DNA of 40,693 nucleotides from Clostridia bacterium (GTDB taxonomy: Bacteria > Bacillota > Clostridia > Oscillospirales > CAG-272). The notes below the pieces were generated by a model. It was not told the DNA's origin. It saw only the letters and a list, made by a program, of their open reading frames with translations, and did not search any database. The translations under genes were made by a program, and so were the position numbers. This document shows, piece after piece, positions 32,467 to 40,693 of the stretch; within the stretch, counting starts at the first letter, position 1, and each line of letters starts with the position of its first letter. Where the stretch lies: assembly GCA_017501545.1 (NCBI GenBank), contig JAFVWS010000010.1, forward strand, positions 1 to 40,693. Reading direction: 5' to 3'.

Positions 32467-33750
32467 TTTATTCAGAAGATAAATTCCAAGCGCAGTATAT
32501 GTTGCCATTCCATAAAGCAAGGCATCCTCGTCAAACGTCACGCTTGGGTGGTGAAGCGGGTGCTTGTAGCCGTCCTTGATGTTACCTGCCGAAATACCAA
32601 GGCAAACCGATGGCACAAGGCGTGAAATATACGAAAAATCCTCTGAGGCAAGAGTGGCGCTGACACCGTTTGTGTTAGGCGAAATTATAGATGCGTTTGT
32701 CAATGATTTGTATAGTAAATTCAGACACTCCTCGACTTTTTTTGTAATTTTTACGCTGTTTTTCAGTGCTGGACAACTACTTGTAAATTCAAGGCTGGCA
32801 ATACATTTGTGCGCCCTTGCAGTTTGCTCGGAAAGTGATTTTAATCTTGTTTTTAGGTAAGCCTTTGTTTTTTCGTCAACCGAGCGTAGCGAGCCCCAAA
32901 TTTCGCATCTGTCTGAAATGATGTTCGGCGCACTTCCAGAGACAATTTTACCAATGGTTAATGTGGCATTTGTTCCAACAATTTCGTGGGCAAGCATAGA
33001 GTCGATTGCACCGACAATTTTGCACCCAGCCACGGAGGCATCAGCACCTACACTTGGCGATGCACCATGGGCGCTTTTCCCAAAAACGGTAATTTTAAAG
33101 AATTCTGCACTCGGCGCGCTTATGCCATATGGTGGAAGGAAAATTGATCCTGTTGCGAAATTTGTAGCAGGCACAACGTGAAGCATAGCAGCACATTTTA
33201 CCTCTGGTTTTTTCAAAAGACCGCTCTCAACCATATCCTTAGCGCCCGACAAAATTTCCTCAGCCGGCTGAAATGCTAACTTTATCTCTCCAGAAAATTT
33301 ATCCGTGTTCCTTGAAAGAATTTTTGCACATCCAAGTAGCATTGCAGTGTGCATATCATGCCCGCAGGCATGCATTGAATTGCCCTTGTTTGAGAAGGGA
33401 AGCGAGGTTTTTTCTTCAATTGGTAAAGCGTCCGCATCTGCACGTAATAATACGCAATTTTTATTTTCTCGAAAAAATTTTCCAAATTGTGTAACCTTTG
33501 CTATTCTTTTTTCGTCTTTATTGTCGGAGGAACCTATGGGAGGGGGAGCTTGCCCCTTAATTGTGGTAACAACACCACACCTTCCAAGACGAGCTGGCAA
33601 GAGCCCAAACGATGAAAGCTCACGCTCAATAAAATCGCGAGTTTCATAAAGCTCAAACCCAACCTCGGCAAGAGAATGAACATAGCGTCTTTCTCTTACT
33701 ACGTTAGGAAAAATCGTCTTAGCTTCCTCTAAAATCCATTCTAAATTCAT
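32464..33750 (-). CDS. M20-family amidohydrolase / N-acyl-amino acid deacylase
   Basis: 428 residues. RRYVHSLAEVGFELYETRDFI near the N terminus, LLRADADALPIEEKTSLPF, MHACGHDMHTAMLLG (Cys129, His131 and His134 region), FQPAEEILSGA (Glu164-165) and the C-terminal SEDFSY and HHPSVTFDEDALLYG are hallmarks of the M20D peptidase-like amidohydrolases (hippuricase, IAA-amino acid hydrolase type). These use two metal ions to release acyl groups from amino acids; the substrate here is unknown. Residues about 67-98 (33457-33552) are an extra ~30-residue insertion between two conserved strands, absent from the relatives I know. AAGGAG precedes the ATG. Confidence 0.9.
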   Translation of the reverse strand: MNLEWILEEAKTIFPNVVRERRYVHSLAEVGFELYETRDFIERELSSFGLLPARLGRCGVVTTIKGQAPPPIGSSDNKDEKRIAKVTQFGKFFRENKNCVLLRADADALPIEEKTSLPFSNKGNSMHACGHDMHTAMLLGCAKILSRNTDKFSGEIKLAFQPAEEILSGAKDMVESGLLKKPEVKCAAMLHVVPATNFATGSIFLPPYGISAPSAEFFKITVFGKSAHGASPSVGADASVAGCKIVGAIDSMLAHEIVGTNATLTIGKIVSGSAPNIISDRCEIWGSLRSVDEKTKAYLKTRLKSLSEQTARAHKCIASLEFTSSCPALKNSVKITKKVEECLNLLYKSLTNASIISPNTNGVSATLASEDFSYISRLVPSVCLGISAGNIKDGYKHPLHHPSVTFDEDALLYGMATYTALGIYLLNK

Positions 33751-33842
33751 CTTTTCTCCTTAAGCTTTTTATTTAGTTTTTGCGATAAAATCAAAAAAAC
33801 ACGTCTTATTTTGAAAAGGTGAACAAAATTAGCCCATTAAAT

Positions 33843-34150
33843 GCATAACCCCTTGAAAGGACAATCGGTTGTGCGTTTTTTGTGGAAGGGGCGCGCACCC
33901 ATAAGCGCACCCATTCCGTAAACTTTAAATTTGATGAAAAGGAGGATTAAAAAGGCTGACCACCAAGGTTGAAGCACCAGCTTATGTCGTCTGCAAGATG
34001 GTGCACTAACGACAAGGGGGTAACCGCAATATACCCAAGCAAATTACAAAAGCAATAAAAGCTTGGTTTGTTCGGGTATATTACGGTTACCGTTACCCAA
34101 GCACGGCAACGAAGGACTCTGTGAAAACACGCCATAGGGTTTGGATAAAA
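33843..34150. ncRNA. candidate structured RNA in a 550-bp ORF-free interval
   Basis: The stretch 33751-34306 has no credible gene. From left to right it holds: a hairpin GCATAACC/GGTTGTGC followed by six T (33843-33881); a GGAA/TTCC-closed stem with GCGC pairs (33884-33917); GCACCA/TGGTGC, whose loop TGTCGT also pairs with ACGACA just downstream (an H-type pseudoknot, 33974-34014); and a long hairpin whose 18-bp arms have one mismatch (34020-34037 with 34073-34090). GGGTAAC can pair alternatively with GTTACCC at 34091. The block is richer in GC than its AT-rich flanks. Strand is uncertain: no convincing promoter is found on either side. I do not recognise the family; large Firmicutes RNAs such as the raiA motif are candidates to compare. 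Confidence 0.45.
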
Positions 34151-34246
34151 GTGATAATTTTTCGGGTCTTTTGTCAAAAGCAAAGCTCAAAAATTTGTGC
34201 ATTGTGACGAAAAACACGCAAAATCGCTTCAAAAATTTATTTCTAA

Positions 34247-34275
34247 TTGCAAAAATTAGATGTGCGTGTTATAAT
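34247..34275 (+). promoter_or_regulatory. sigma-A promoter of the acidic-repeat protein / MoxR unit
   Basis: TTGCAA (34247-34252), 17 bp, TATAAT (34270-34275), about 32 bp before the ATG at 34307. A small dyad CTAATT/AATTAG (34244-34260) overlaps the -35. From 34151 to 34243 I see only AT-rich spacer. Confidence 0.85.
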
Positions 34276-34306
34276 AATAAAGTAAAGAAATACTTAGGAG
34301 GTATTT

Positions 34307-37300
34307 ATGGATCTTAACAACTTGTTAAAACCTTACAAGAAGAAGATAGTTGCTGAAGGCGTAGTTAAGGGCGTAGCAGTGGGAATTGTTATTGGACTTC
34401 TTACTACATTGGTTGCAGCAATCGTTCTTGGTTCAAGCGGACTTGGAGCAAAGGCTATCGCTACTCTTGTAAGCCAAAACGAAGCAATCGCAGGATTCTT
34501 CCAAAACTCTGCACTTTGGATTTATATCGCATACATCGTGGCATCAATTGCTATTGGTGGCATTGCTGGTATATTATCTGGTGCATTAGTGCTCGTATCA
34601 GTTTATAAAAAGGGCACAAACGAAATCGCAAAGAAGGTTGACTCACTCGGTCTTGAAGAGCGTGTAGTTACAATGGTTGAGTACCAAGAGGACAGATCAT
34701 ATGTAGCAAAGCTTCAAAGAGAAGACGCACAAAGAAGACTCGCTGAGTTTGACATGAAAGCTGTTGCGATTAAAACACCAAAGGAAAAAATCATTGGCGC
34801 AGTTGCAATTTTACTTGCAGTATTGCTTGTATTCGCAACAGTTCCATTCATTGCAAACGCTATTGACTATGAGGTATTAAGACAAGAGCAAGCGGCTGAG
34901 CAAGAAAAGGAACAAACAAAAGAAGAAATTCTTGAAAACATCGACCAAATCATCGAGCAGGCTCCTATCACAGAGGATAAGAGAGAACAGCTTGAGGATA
35001 TCAAGGAAGAGCTTGACCAAGCACTTGAGAAAGAAGAGCTAACTCCTGAAGAAGAGGAAGAGGCAATCAAGGACGCACTTGAAAAGTTCGAGCAGGTGGT
35101 TGAGCAAGAAAAGGAAAAGATTCTTAGCCTTATCGAGGCTTTGAAGGCTGATAGAATCACCGAGGAGCTTGGTGGCGCTATTGAAATTCTTTATAACGCA
35201 GTAAGCTCACCTGACAAAGCAACAAGAGAAATCCAAATTGGTAAGGACGCAGTCGTTGCCGCTATGGAAAATCTCCAAGCTAACCTTGATAGATCAAAGA
35301 TAACCTATACGGGACTTATCACAGCAATCGAGACTGCAATTGAAGAGGCAGACAAGGGCATGACAGAGGATATGCATGCGCTCAAGGTTGCTCTCCAAGG
35401 CTTCTGCCAGAACCTAAAAGAAATGGACGAGGCTGAGGGTAGCGCAACAATGTCTCAAGAATCTATCTTGAAATTTATTGATACTAAATTTACAGAATCA
35501 ACAGAAGATATTATTGAAGCTGTAGTAGATATTAAGGATCTTCAAGAAACAGTAGAGAAGATTGAAGAGGAGCTTGATAAGTACGAGGATGAGCTCATGG
35601 GTGATATCGAAAACGAAGTAGAGGACACCTTTGAGGAGATTGAAAAGGAAATCAATGACTCCGAAATGAAAGAAGAGGACAAGGAAGAAATCAAGGAAGA
35701 GATGGAGGACGTAAAGCAAGAGATTGACAACGTTCTTAAAGATGAAACCTTGACCGACGAGGAAAAGCAAGAAGAGGTTAATGATATCCTTAGAGACGAG
35801 GAAAACAAGCTCAAGGAAGAAATTAGCAACGATAAGGAATCCTATGAGGAAATCGCTGACAACCTAAAGGATAACGAGCTTAAGGACAGCGAGGATGAAA
35901 CCGAAAAGGAAATGGGCGAGCAGCTTGAAAACCTTGGCCAAGCAATTGAGGATTTGAACAAGGCTGAAACCGAAGAGGAAAAGCAAGAGGCTCAGGATAA
36001 GATTGACGAGGCACTCAAGAACCTTGAGGACCTAATCAATGGTAAGGACCCAGAAACAGGCGAGGATAAAAACCTCACTGAGGAAGAAAAGCAAGAAAAC
36101 GCAGACAAGGTTGCTGACGCAATTCACAACGCAGTTACAAAGGCTCCTGATTCTGATATGAAGGACGCATTTGAGGACGTAGCTGAGGATTTAAAGAACG
36201 CAACTGAGAATGCTGATAAGAACGACACAAGCCTTGAAGAGGAAATTAAGGATGCGTTTGAGGACGTTAAGCAAGAAATTTCCGATTCAGTAGAAAAGAC
36301 AGAAACAAAAGAAGAAATCGCTGAGGACATCGGTGATTTGAGAGAAGATATTATCGGTGAGGAGCACAAGGGCTTCCAAGATGAAATCGATAAGATTAAG
36401 GACGCAGTAGACAACTCTGAAATTAGCAAGGAAACACAAGACAAGATTGACGACGTTATCGAGGACCTTGAAAACAAGGTTGACGAAATGATTAAGAATG
36501 AGGCAAGCAAGGACGAAATCAATTCTGAAATCAGCGACGCCAAGGATAAGGTTGACCAACTAATTAAGGACGATATGAATAGTGCCACTGACCAATTTGA
36601 TCCTGACAAAAAGGATCCAATGGATCAAGTAAGTGATGCTATTAAGGATATCGAGGATGCACTTAAAAAGGATGACGATGCAGCACTTGAGGATGCAAAG
36701 GACGACCTTCAAAATGCACTTGATAAGATAGAAGACGAATTCAAGGACGACAACGGCGAAATGCTCGAGGGTGAGGATCTTGAAAACAAGCTTGACGAAG
36801 TAATCAAGGATCTTGAAAACAAGATAGAAAACACAGAAGGTGCTGAAAAAGAAGCTTGGGAAGATATGAAGGATAAAATGGAACAAGCTAAGGATGACCT
36901 TCAAAACGGCAACGAGCAAGAGGCTCAGGATAAGATTGAGGGCGCTCTTGACGATGCAAACCAAAACTTCGAGGACATCGTTGAGGACATGGAAAAGGAC
37001 GACGCGATGAGCGACGTAAGCGATGCCATCAAGGACGCCGAGGACGCAATAAAGAAGGATGACGATGCAGCACTTGAGGATGCAAAGGACGACCTTCAAA
37101 ATGCACTTGATAAGATAGAAGATCAATTCAAGGACGACAAAGGCGAGTGGCTACCTGAGGATGAGCTCAAGGATAAGGTAGACGAAATGCAAAAGGACTT
37201 CCAAGACAAGGCAGACAATGCTGAAAGCGAAGCTGAAAAGGACGCTTGGCAGGATATGGCTGACAAGATGGAGGGAGTAAAGGAAGACCTTGAAAACGGC

Positions 37301-39103
37301 AACAAGGAAGACGCAGAGAGCAAGCTCGAGGATGCGTTTGACCAAGCTGACAAGGACTTCAGCGATATAATCAAGGATGCAGAGCGCGACGATGCTATGA
37401 ATGACATCGAGGACGCTATTGAGGATGCAGAGGATGCAATCCGTAACGAGGACAGTGGCGCACTTGAGGATGCAAAGAATGACCTTGACAATGCATTTGA
37501 TAAATTAGAGGATCAATTTAAGGACTCTGACGGCGAGTGGCTTGAGGGTGAAGACCTTGAAAACAAGCTCGACGAAGTAATTAAGGATTTCCAAGATAAG
37601 GCAGACAGCTCAACTGACAGCTCCGAAAAGAACGCTTGGGAAAACATGAAGGACCAAATGGAGCAAGCTAAGGATGACCTTCAAAACGGCAATCAAGACG
37701 CAGCACAAGATAAGATTGAGGGCGCTCTTGACCAAGGCAAGCAGGAATTCGAGGATATCGTAACCGATATGGAAGAAAATGGTCCAAGACAAGATGAAAT
37801 GGAAGACGCAATGGATGGCGTAAGCGACGCTATTCAGGACGCTGAGGATGCAATCAAAGACGGCGATAAAGACGCGTACGACCAAGCACAGGACGACCTA
37901 CAAGAATCACTTGACAGAATTGAAAATGAATTCAAGGATGACAAGGGTGAGTGGCTTGAGGGCGAGGACCTTGAGAACAAGCTCGACGAGGCAATAGGAG
38001 ATATCCAAAACAAGGTTGAAAACTCCGAGGGTGCTGAAAAGGATGCTTGGCAAGATATGCTTGACAAGATGGAAGGCGCTAAGGAAGATATTTCAAACGG
38101 AAACCAAGAGGATGCTGAAGGCAAGCTTGAGGACGCTTTCGAAAACGCTGACCAAAACTTTGGTAACATTATGGAAGAAATGAAGCCAGAGGGCGGATTT
38201 GAGCAAAACGGCTCAGAAAACCAAGAGGGTTCATTTGAAAACAGCGAAATGAACGACGCAATGCAAGACATTAACCAATCAATCCAAGATGCAAACAACG
38301 CTATCCAAAAGGATGACCAAGGCGCACTTGATGATGCAAAGGACGATCTCAGCTCAGCATTTGATAAGCTTGAGGGTCAACTAAAGAATGAGGAAACTGG
38401 CGAGTGGTTGCAGGGCGACGCTCTTAAGGAGCAACTTGGAAATATGTCAGATGCATTCCAAGATATGGCAAACCAAATGCCAGATGGCGAGGCTAAGGAC
38501 ACATGGCAAGATTTAGCAGATTCATTTAAGGATGCACAAAACAGTGCAAACCAAGGAAAAGATGAGGAAGCTATTGACAAGGCAACAGGCGCACTTGATG
38601 ACGCTGAGCAAAAATTTGAGGACTTTATTGGCAAGCTTGAAAATATGGGTCAAACCAATGAGGATATAAACAATAGCTTCGAAAATGCACAAAACAGCAT
38701 TTCAGGTCAAAAGCCAAGCGGAGACAAGCAAGAGTCAAGCGATAAGCAAGAATCTGATAAGCAAGAATCCGATAAAAACCAAAGCTCTGAAGAGCAAGGC
38801 GGACAACAGGGCGAAAGCAAGGATGAGGAAAACAAGGAACCAACTGATGATACTCAACAGGGTGAAGGCGATGCCCAAAATCCTGAGCTTCCAGAGGATC
38901 CTTCACAATCAACCGGTGGCGATAGTGACTCTAAAGCAGAGACAGACGCATTCCTTCCAGGCGCAGGTAGTGCAACTCTTGAGGAACTCATTCAAAATGG
39001 AGCTCTCTCAGGTGCTTACGATAAGCAATTTGACAGAGACCTAACAGATGAAGAGCGTCAAGCTATTGAAAACTACTACCAATCATTGAAGGGCAACGGC
39101 TAA
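34307..39103 (+). CDS. giant membrane-anchored acidic coiled-coil repeat protein, DUF4175-like N terminus
   Basis: 1,598 residues. Three hydrophobic segments lie near the start (about 19-46, 70-97 and 159-182). Between the second and third is KKVDSLGLEERVVTMVEYQ...LQREDAQRRL, which resembles the segment of DUF4175 proteins that are encoded next to MoxR ATPases. From ~190 to ~1500 the chain is almost entirely Asp/Glu/Lys/Gln/Asn/Ala heptad-like sequence, predicted helical coiled coil with a huge negative charge. It includes five ~130-150-residue tandem repeats (770-1447), each with DDAKDDL, EDxFKD..GEWLxGEDLENKLDE and a DAWQDM-type core. The tail is Ser/Gln/Lys-rich and ends in LEELIQNGALSGAYDKQFDRDLTDEERQAIENYY. 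A MoxR gene follows. AGGAGGT precedes the start. Function unknown. Confidence 0.8.
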   Translation: MDLNNLLKPYKKKIVAEGVVKGVAVGIVIGLLTTLVAAIVLGSSGLGAKAIATLVSQNEAIAGFFQNSALWIYIAYIVASIAIGGIAGILSGALVLVSVYKKGTNEIAKKVDSLGLEERVVTMVEYQEDRSYVAKLQREDAQRRLAEFDMKAVAIKTPKEKIIGAVAILLAVLLVFATVPFIANAIDYEVLRQEQAAEQEKEQTKEEILENIDQIIEQAPITEDKREQLEDIKEELDQALEKEELTPEEEEEAIKDALEKFEQVVEQEKEKILSLIEALKADRITEELGGAIEILYNAVSSPDKATREIQIGKDAVVAAMENLQANLDRSKITYTGLITAIETAIEEADKGMTEDMHALKVALQGFCQNLKEMDEAEGSATMSQESILKFIDTKFTESTEDIIEAVVDIKDLQETVEKIEEELDKYEDELMGDIENEVEDTFEEIEKEINDSEMKEEDKEEIKEEMEDVKQEIDNVLKDETLTDEEKQEEVNDILRDEENKLKEEISNDKESYEEIADNLKDNELKDSEDETEKEMGEQLENLGQAIEDLNKAETEEEKQEAQDKIDEALKNLEDLINGKDPETGEDKNLTEEEKQENADKVADAIHNAVTKAPDSDMKDAFEDVAEDLKNATENADKNDTSLEEEIKDAFEDVKQEISDSVEKTETKEEIAEDIGDLREDIIGEEHKGFQDEIDKIKDAVDNSEISKETQDKIDDVIEDLENKVDEMIKNEASKDEINSEISDAKDKVDQLIKDDMNSATDQFDPDKKDPMDQVSDAIKDIEDALKKDDDAALEDAKDDLQNALDKIEDEFKDDNGEMLEGEDLENKLDEVIKDLENKIENTEGAEKEAWEDMKDKMEQAKDDLQNGNEQEAQDKIEGALDDANQNFEDIVEDMEKDDAMSDVSDAIKDAEDAIKKDDDAALEDAKDDLQNALDKIEDQFKDDKGEWLPEDELKDKVDEMQKDFQDKADNAESEAEKDAWQDMADKMEGVKEDLENGNKEDAESKLEDAFDQADKDFSDIIKDAERDDAMNDIEDAIEDAEDAIRNEDSGALEDAKNDLDNAFDKLEDQFKDSDGEWLEGEDLENKLDEVIKDFQDKADSSTDSSEKNAWENMKDQMEQAKDDLQNGNQDAAQDKIEGALDQGKQEFEDIVTDMEENGPRQDEMEDAMDGVSDAIQDAEDAIKDGDKDAYDQAQDDLQESLDRIENEFKDDKGEWLEGEDLENKLDEAIGDIQNKVENSEGAEKDAWQDMLDKMEGAKEDISNGNQEDAEGKLEDAFENADQNFGNIMEEMKPEGGFEQNGSENQEGSFENSEMNDAMQDINQSIQDANNAIQKDDQGALDDAKDDLSSAFDKLEGQLKNEETGEWLQGDALKEQLGNMSDAFQDMANQMPDGEAKDTWQDLADSFKDAQNSANQGKDEEAIDKATGALDDAEQKFEDFIGKLENMGQTNEDINNSFENAQNSISGQKPSGDKQESSDKQESDKQESDKNQSSEEQGGQQGESKDEENKEPTDDTQQGEGDAQNPELPEDPSQSTGGDSDSKAETDAFLPGAGSATLEELIQNGALSGAYDKQFDRDLTDEERQAIENYYQSLKGNG
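36614..38700 (+). repeat. five tandem ~390-450-bp repeats inside the acidic protein gene
   Basis: Repeat starts lie at about 36614, 37001, 37391, 37805 and 38255, giving units of 129, 130, 138, 150 and ~131 codons. Parts of copies 1 and 2 are identical at the DNA level over more than 60 bases (about 36669-36735 and 37056-37122), indicating recent unequal exchange. Later copies are more diverged, and linkers with Gly/Asn/Gln insertions lengthen copies 3 and 4. Confidence 0.88.
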
Positions 39104-39164
39104 TCTAAAAACAGCCTTTAATAACACTTAAGAAATCAAATAAAGTTTACGGAGAAAAATTATT

Positions 39165-40693
39165 ATGGGAACAATGGATACTAAAGATACAAAAACAACC
39201 CCAGCATCAGAGCCTGCAGCGCAAGCTGCGGCTCAGGCTGCGGCTCAAGCTGCTCAAGCAGCAGCGGAGGCAGCAAAGGTAGCGGCTCAAGTGGCGGCTC
39301 AGGCAACTGCTGCACAGCCAGCACCAGCTGCAAAACCAGCACCGGCACCAGCTCCAGCTGCAAAGCCAGCGCCAGCTCCAGCTCCTGCTACAAAACCAGC
39401 TCCAGCTCCAGCACCAGCTGCAAAACCAGCACCGGCACCAGCTCCAGCTGCAAAACCAGCACCAGCTCCTGCTCCTGCTGCAAAACCAGCTCCAGCACCA
39501 GCTCCTGCTGCAAAACCAGCACCAGCTCCTGCTCCTGCTGCAAAACCAGCTCCAGCGCCAGCTCCTGCTACAAAGCCAGCAGCTCCAGCAGCTACACCAG
39601 TAGCAAAGCCAGCAGCTCCAGTGATTGACCCAAAAACAGCTGAAGAGCTTAAGCTTTTTGCAGAAAAGTGCGAAAAGATATTCAGAGAAATTAAAAAGGA
39701 TATTATCGGTCAAACAGAGGTTGTTCAATATACAATTATCGCAATTATCGCAGGTGGTAACGTTCTTCTTGAGGGTGCCCCAGGACTTGGTAAAACACGT
39801 CTTGTAAGATCTCTTGGTAACGTATTTGACCTACCATTCTCAAGAATTCAGTTTACACCAGACTTGATGCCTGCCGACGTAACAGGTACAAACATCATTG
39901 CAAGAGACGAAAAGGGTAACTCAAAGTTCGAGTTCCAAAAGGGTCCTATCTTTAGTAACATCGTTCTTGCCGACGAAATTAACCGTGCTACCCCAAAGAC
40001 ACAGGCTGCTTTGCTTGAGGCCATGCAGGAGCACAAGGTAACAGTTATGGGTGTATCTCGTAAGCTTGACGAGCCATTCTTCGTTCTTGCTACACAGAAC
40101 CCAATTGAGCAAGACGGTACATACCCACTTCCAGAGGCTCAGATGGACCGTTTTATGTTCAAAATTCTTGTTCCAAACCCTTCAGCTGAAGAGCTTGGAC
40201 AAATCGTAACAATGACACAAAAGACCATGGACGAGTGCGCACAGGCTGCTTGTAACGGCGAGGAGCTTCTCCGTATGAGAGCCGTAGCTAAGACAATTCC
40301 AGTAGCTAAAGAGGTGCTTGACTATGCCATGGTAATGATTGCATCAACACATGCAAGCTCTGAGGTAGCAACAGCTACAACTAAGAGATATATTAGAGAA
40401 GGCGCCAGCCCTCGTGCTGCACAGGCTCTTATTACCGCCGCTAAGGTACGCGCACTTATTAAAGGAAGATACAACGTTTCATACGACGATATCAACTCCT
40501 TGGCAGTACCTGTTCTTCGTCACAGAATTAAGCTCGGCTTTGAGGCAGTTACCTCAAAGATGACTCCTGATGACGTAGTTCTTTCACTTATCAGAGACCT
40601 TAACCAATCTGGCAGAGGTGCAACTGCAAATGCTCTTGGTGTTAAAAAGCCAGTAGATGCACCAGCGCCAGCACCAGCTCCAGCTCCAGCTCC
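39165..40693 (+). CDS. MoxR-family AAA+ ATPase with Pro-Ala-Lys repeat linker, 3'-truncated by the window
   Basis: ATG 39165 ([18 protein letters not shown]) follows GGAG, 61 bp after the acidic-repeat gene; the frame is open to the window end (509 codons). Residues ~18-50 are Ala/Gln-rich, ~51-150 are a [10 protein letters not shown]-type linker, and the ATPase begins near 158. Motifs: Walker A GAPGLGKT (204-211), Walker B VLADEIN (Asp270-Glu271), [10 protein letters not shown], sensor 1 region [25 protein letters not shown], and the lid with [16 protein letters not shown]. MoxR ATPases act as chaperones for cell-envelope or metalloenzyme partners, usually with DUF58 and VWA proteins nearby; such genes may follow beyond the window. 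A second PAPAPAP stretch begins after the ATPase (40660 on). An N-terminal extension of this kind is not normal for MoxR. Confidence 0.92.
   Translation, partial: MGTMDTKDTKTTPASEPAAQAAAQAAAQAAQAAAEAAKVAAQVAAQATAAQPAPAAKPAPAPAPAAKPAPAPAPATKPAPAPAPAAKPAPAPAPAAKPAPAPAPAAKPAPAPAPAAKPAPAPAPAAKPAPAPAPATKPAAPAATPVAKPAAPVIDPKTAEELKLFAEKCEKIFREIKKDIIGQTEVVQYTIIAIIAGGNVLLEGAPGLGKTRLVRSLGNVFDLPFSRIQFTPDLMPADVTGTNIIARDEKGNSKFEFQKGPIFSNIVLADEINRATPKTQAALLEAMQEHKVTVMGVSRKLDEPFFVLATQNPIEQDGTYPLPEAQMDRFMFKILVPNPSAEELGQIVTMTQKTMDECAQAACNGEELLRMRAVAKTIPVAKEVLDYAMVMIASTHASSEVATATTKRYIREGASPRAAQALITAAKVRALIKGRYNVSYDDINSLAVPVLRHRIKLGFEAVTSKMTPDDVVLSLIRDLNQSGRGATANALGVKKPVDAPAPAPAPAPA
39336..39575 (+). repeat. 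eight 30-bp repeats encoding [10 protein letters not shown] or [10 protein letters not shown]
   Basis: Eight in-frame decapeptide units end in Lys every 30 bp, preceded by a short PAPAAK unit and followed by degenerate [11 protein letters not shown] sequence. Synonymous differences (CCA GCA versus CCA GCT, CCG and CCT) are scattered among units, so the array is not freshly duplicated but is prone to length change. Confidence 0.93.

Noticed and set aside
34012-34034. T-box-like string (AAGGGGGTAACCGC) in the intergenic island
   Set aside because: It resembles the T-box antiterminator bulge, but there is no recognisable stem I or AGTA motif, no terminator with T-run after it, and the downstream gene is not an aminoacyl-tRNA synthetase or amino acid gene.
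34867-38912. Several long minus-strand frames opposite the acidic protein
   Set aside because: Asp/Glu/Lys-rich coding DNA leaves antisense frames open by composition (Ser/Leu/Phe-rich products); none has a convincing ribosome-binding site.
39336-39575. CRISPR-like periodic array
   Set aside because: The 30-bp period has no unique spacers and is in frame with a coding sequence that is clearly MoxR.
39207-39728. Minus-strand frame rich in Cys, Trp and Ser
   Set aside because: It is the antisense of the Pro-Ala-Lys repeat of the MoxR gene; its odd composition follows from the 30-bp repeat.
1-40693. tRNA, rRNA, insertion sequences or phage genes
   Set aside because: I saw no tRNA-like cloverleaf, rRNA sequence, transposase or integrase in the window; the only element-like feature is the 193-bp tandem repeat.

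Overview
The window looks like chromosome of an anaerobic, low-GC member of the Clostridia, probably a gut or other host-associated, possibly uncultured, lineage. The evidence is a SCIFF ribosomal peptide with its radical-SAM maturase (a hallmark of Clostridia), pyruvate formate-lyase with its activase, meso-diaminopimelate dehydrogenase, BspA-like leucine-rich-repeat secreted proteins, strong AGGAGG ribosome-binding sites, and near-consensus sigma-A promoters with 17-bp spacers. TGA is a normal stop codon here.

Layout. (1) 1-3,400: a large secreted DUF4886-type protein with a 51-residue protein behind it, then a small lipoprotein under its own consensus promoter. (2) 3,400-6,200, minus strand: azlD and azlC, translationally coupled to a four-helix-bundle (23S-IVP family) gene. 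That gene is separated from a stand-alone GMP synthetase ATP-pyrophosphatase subunit by two tandem copies of a 193-bp hairpin-rich repeat. (3) 6,270-9,350, minus strand: pflB-pflA under a strong promoter with a perfect palindrome at the transcript start. (4) 9,500-13,950: two paralogous secreted LRR proteins flanking an AraC regulator. Their last ~190 residues and their terminators are nearly identical DNA, and a diverged version of this cysteine-containing module also sits at the N terminus of the DUF4886 protein. (5) 14,000-17,970: meso-DAP dehydrogenase, then on the minus strand SCIFF peptide, SCIFF maturase and an Orn/Lys/Arg-type decarboxylase. (6) 18,100-20,480: a membrane-anchored cyclophilin fused to about five beta-rich repeats.

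(7) 20,520-32,466 is one long surface-glycan operon. It has a consensus promoter in front, a terminator behind, and 1-20 bp or overlapping junctions. It encodes three glycosyltransferases, two polysaccharide pyruvyl-transferase-family proteins (the second broken by an in-frame TGA), an EpsG/Wzy-like polymerase, a Wzx-like flippase, an FrhB-like iron-sulfur protein, a DUF1919 protein, a nucleotidyltransferase-fold protein and RfbB (dTDP-glucose 4,6-dehydratase). AT content rises in the middle of the cluster, as is common in exchanged glycan loci.

(8) 32,460-33,750 holds an M20-family amidohydrolase with an unusual ~32-residue insertion. A ~550-bp ORF-free interval follows, containing several strong hairpins and an H-type pseudoknot, which I regard as a candidate structured RNA. 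(9) 34,250-40,693: a 1,598-residue membrane-anchored, extremely acidic coiled-coil repeat protein, followed by a MoxR-type AAA+ ATPase with a ([10 protein letters not shown])n linker that runs off the window. This pair resembles the start of a MoxR/DUF4175-type operon but with very unusual low-complexity expansions.

The best candidates for something undescribed are the structured intergenic RNA, the shared cysteine module of the secreted proteins, the hairpin repeat next to the four-helix-bundle gene, and the acidic-repeat/MoxR pair.
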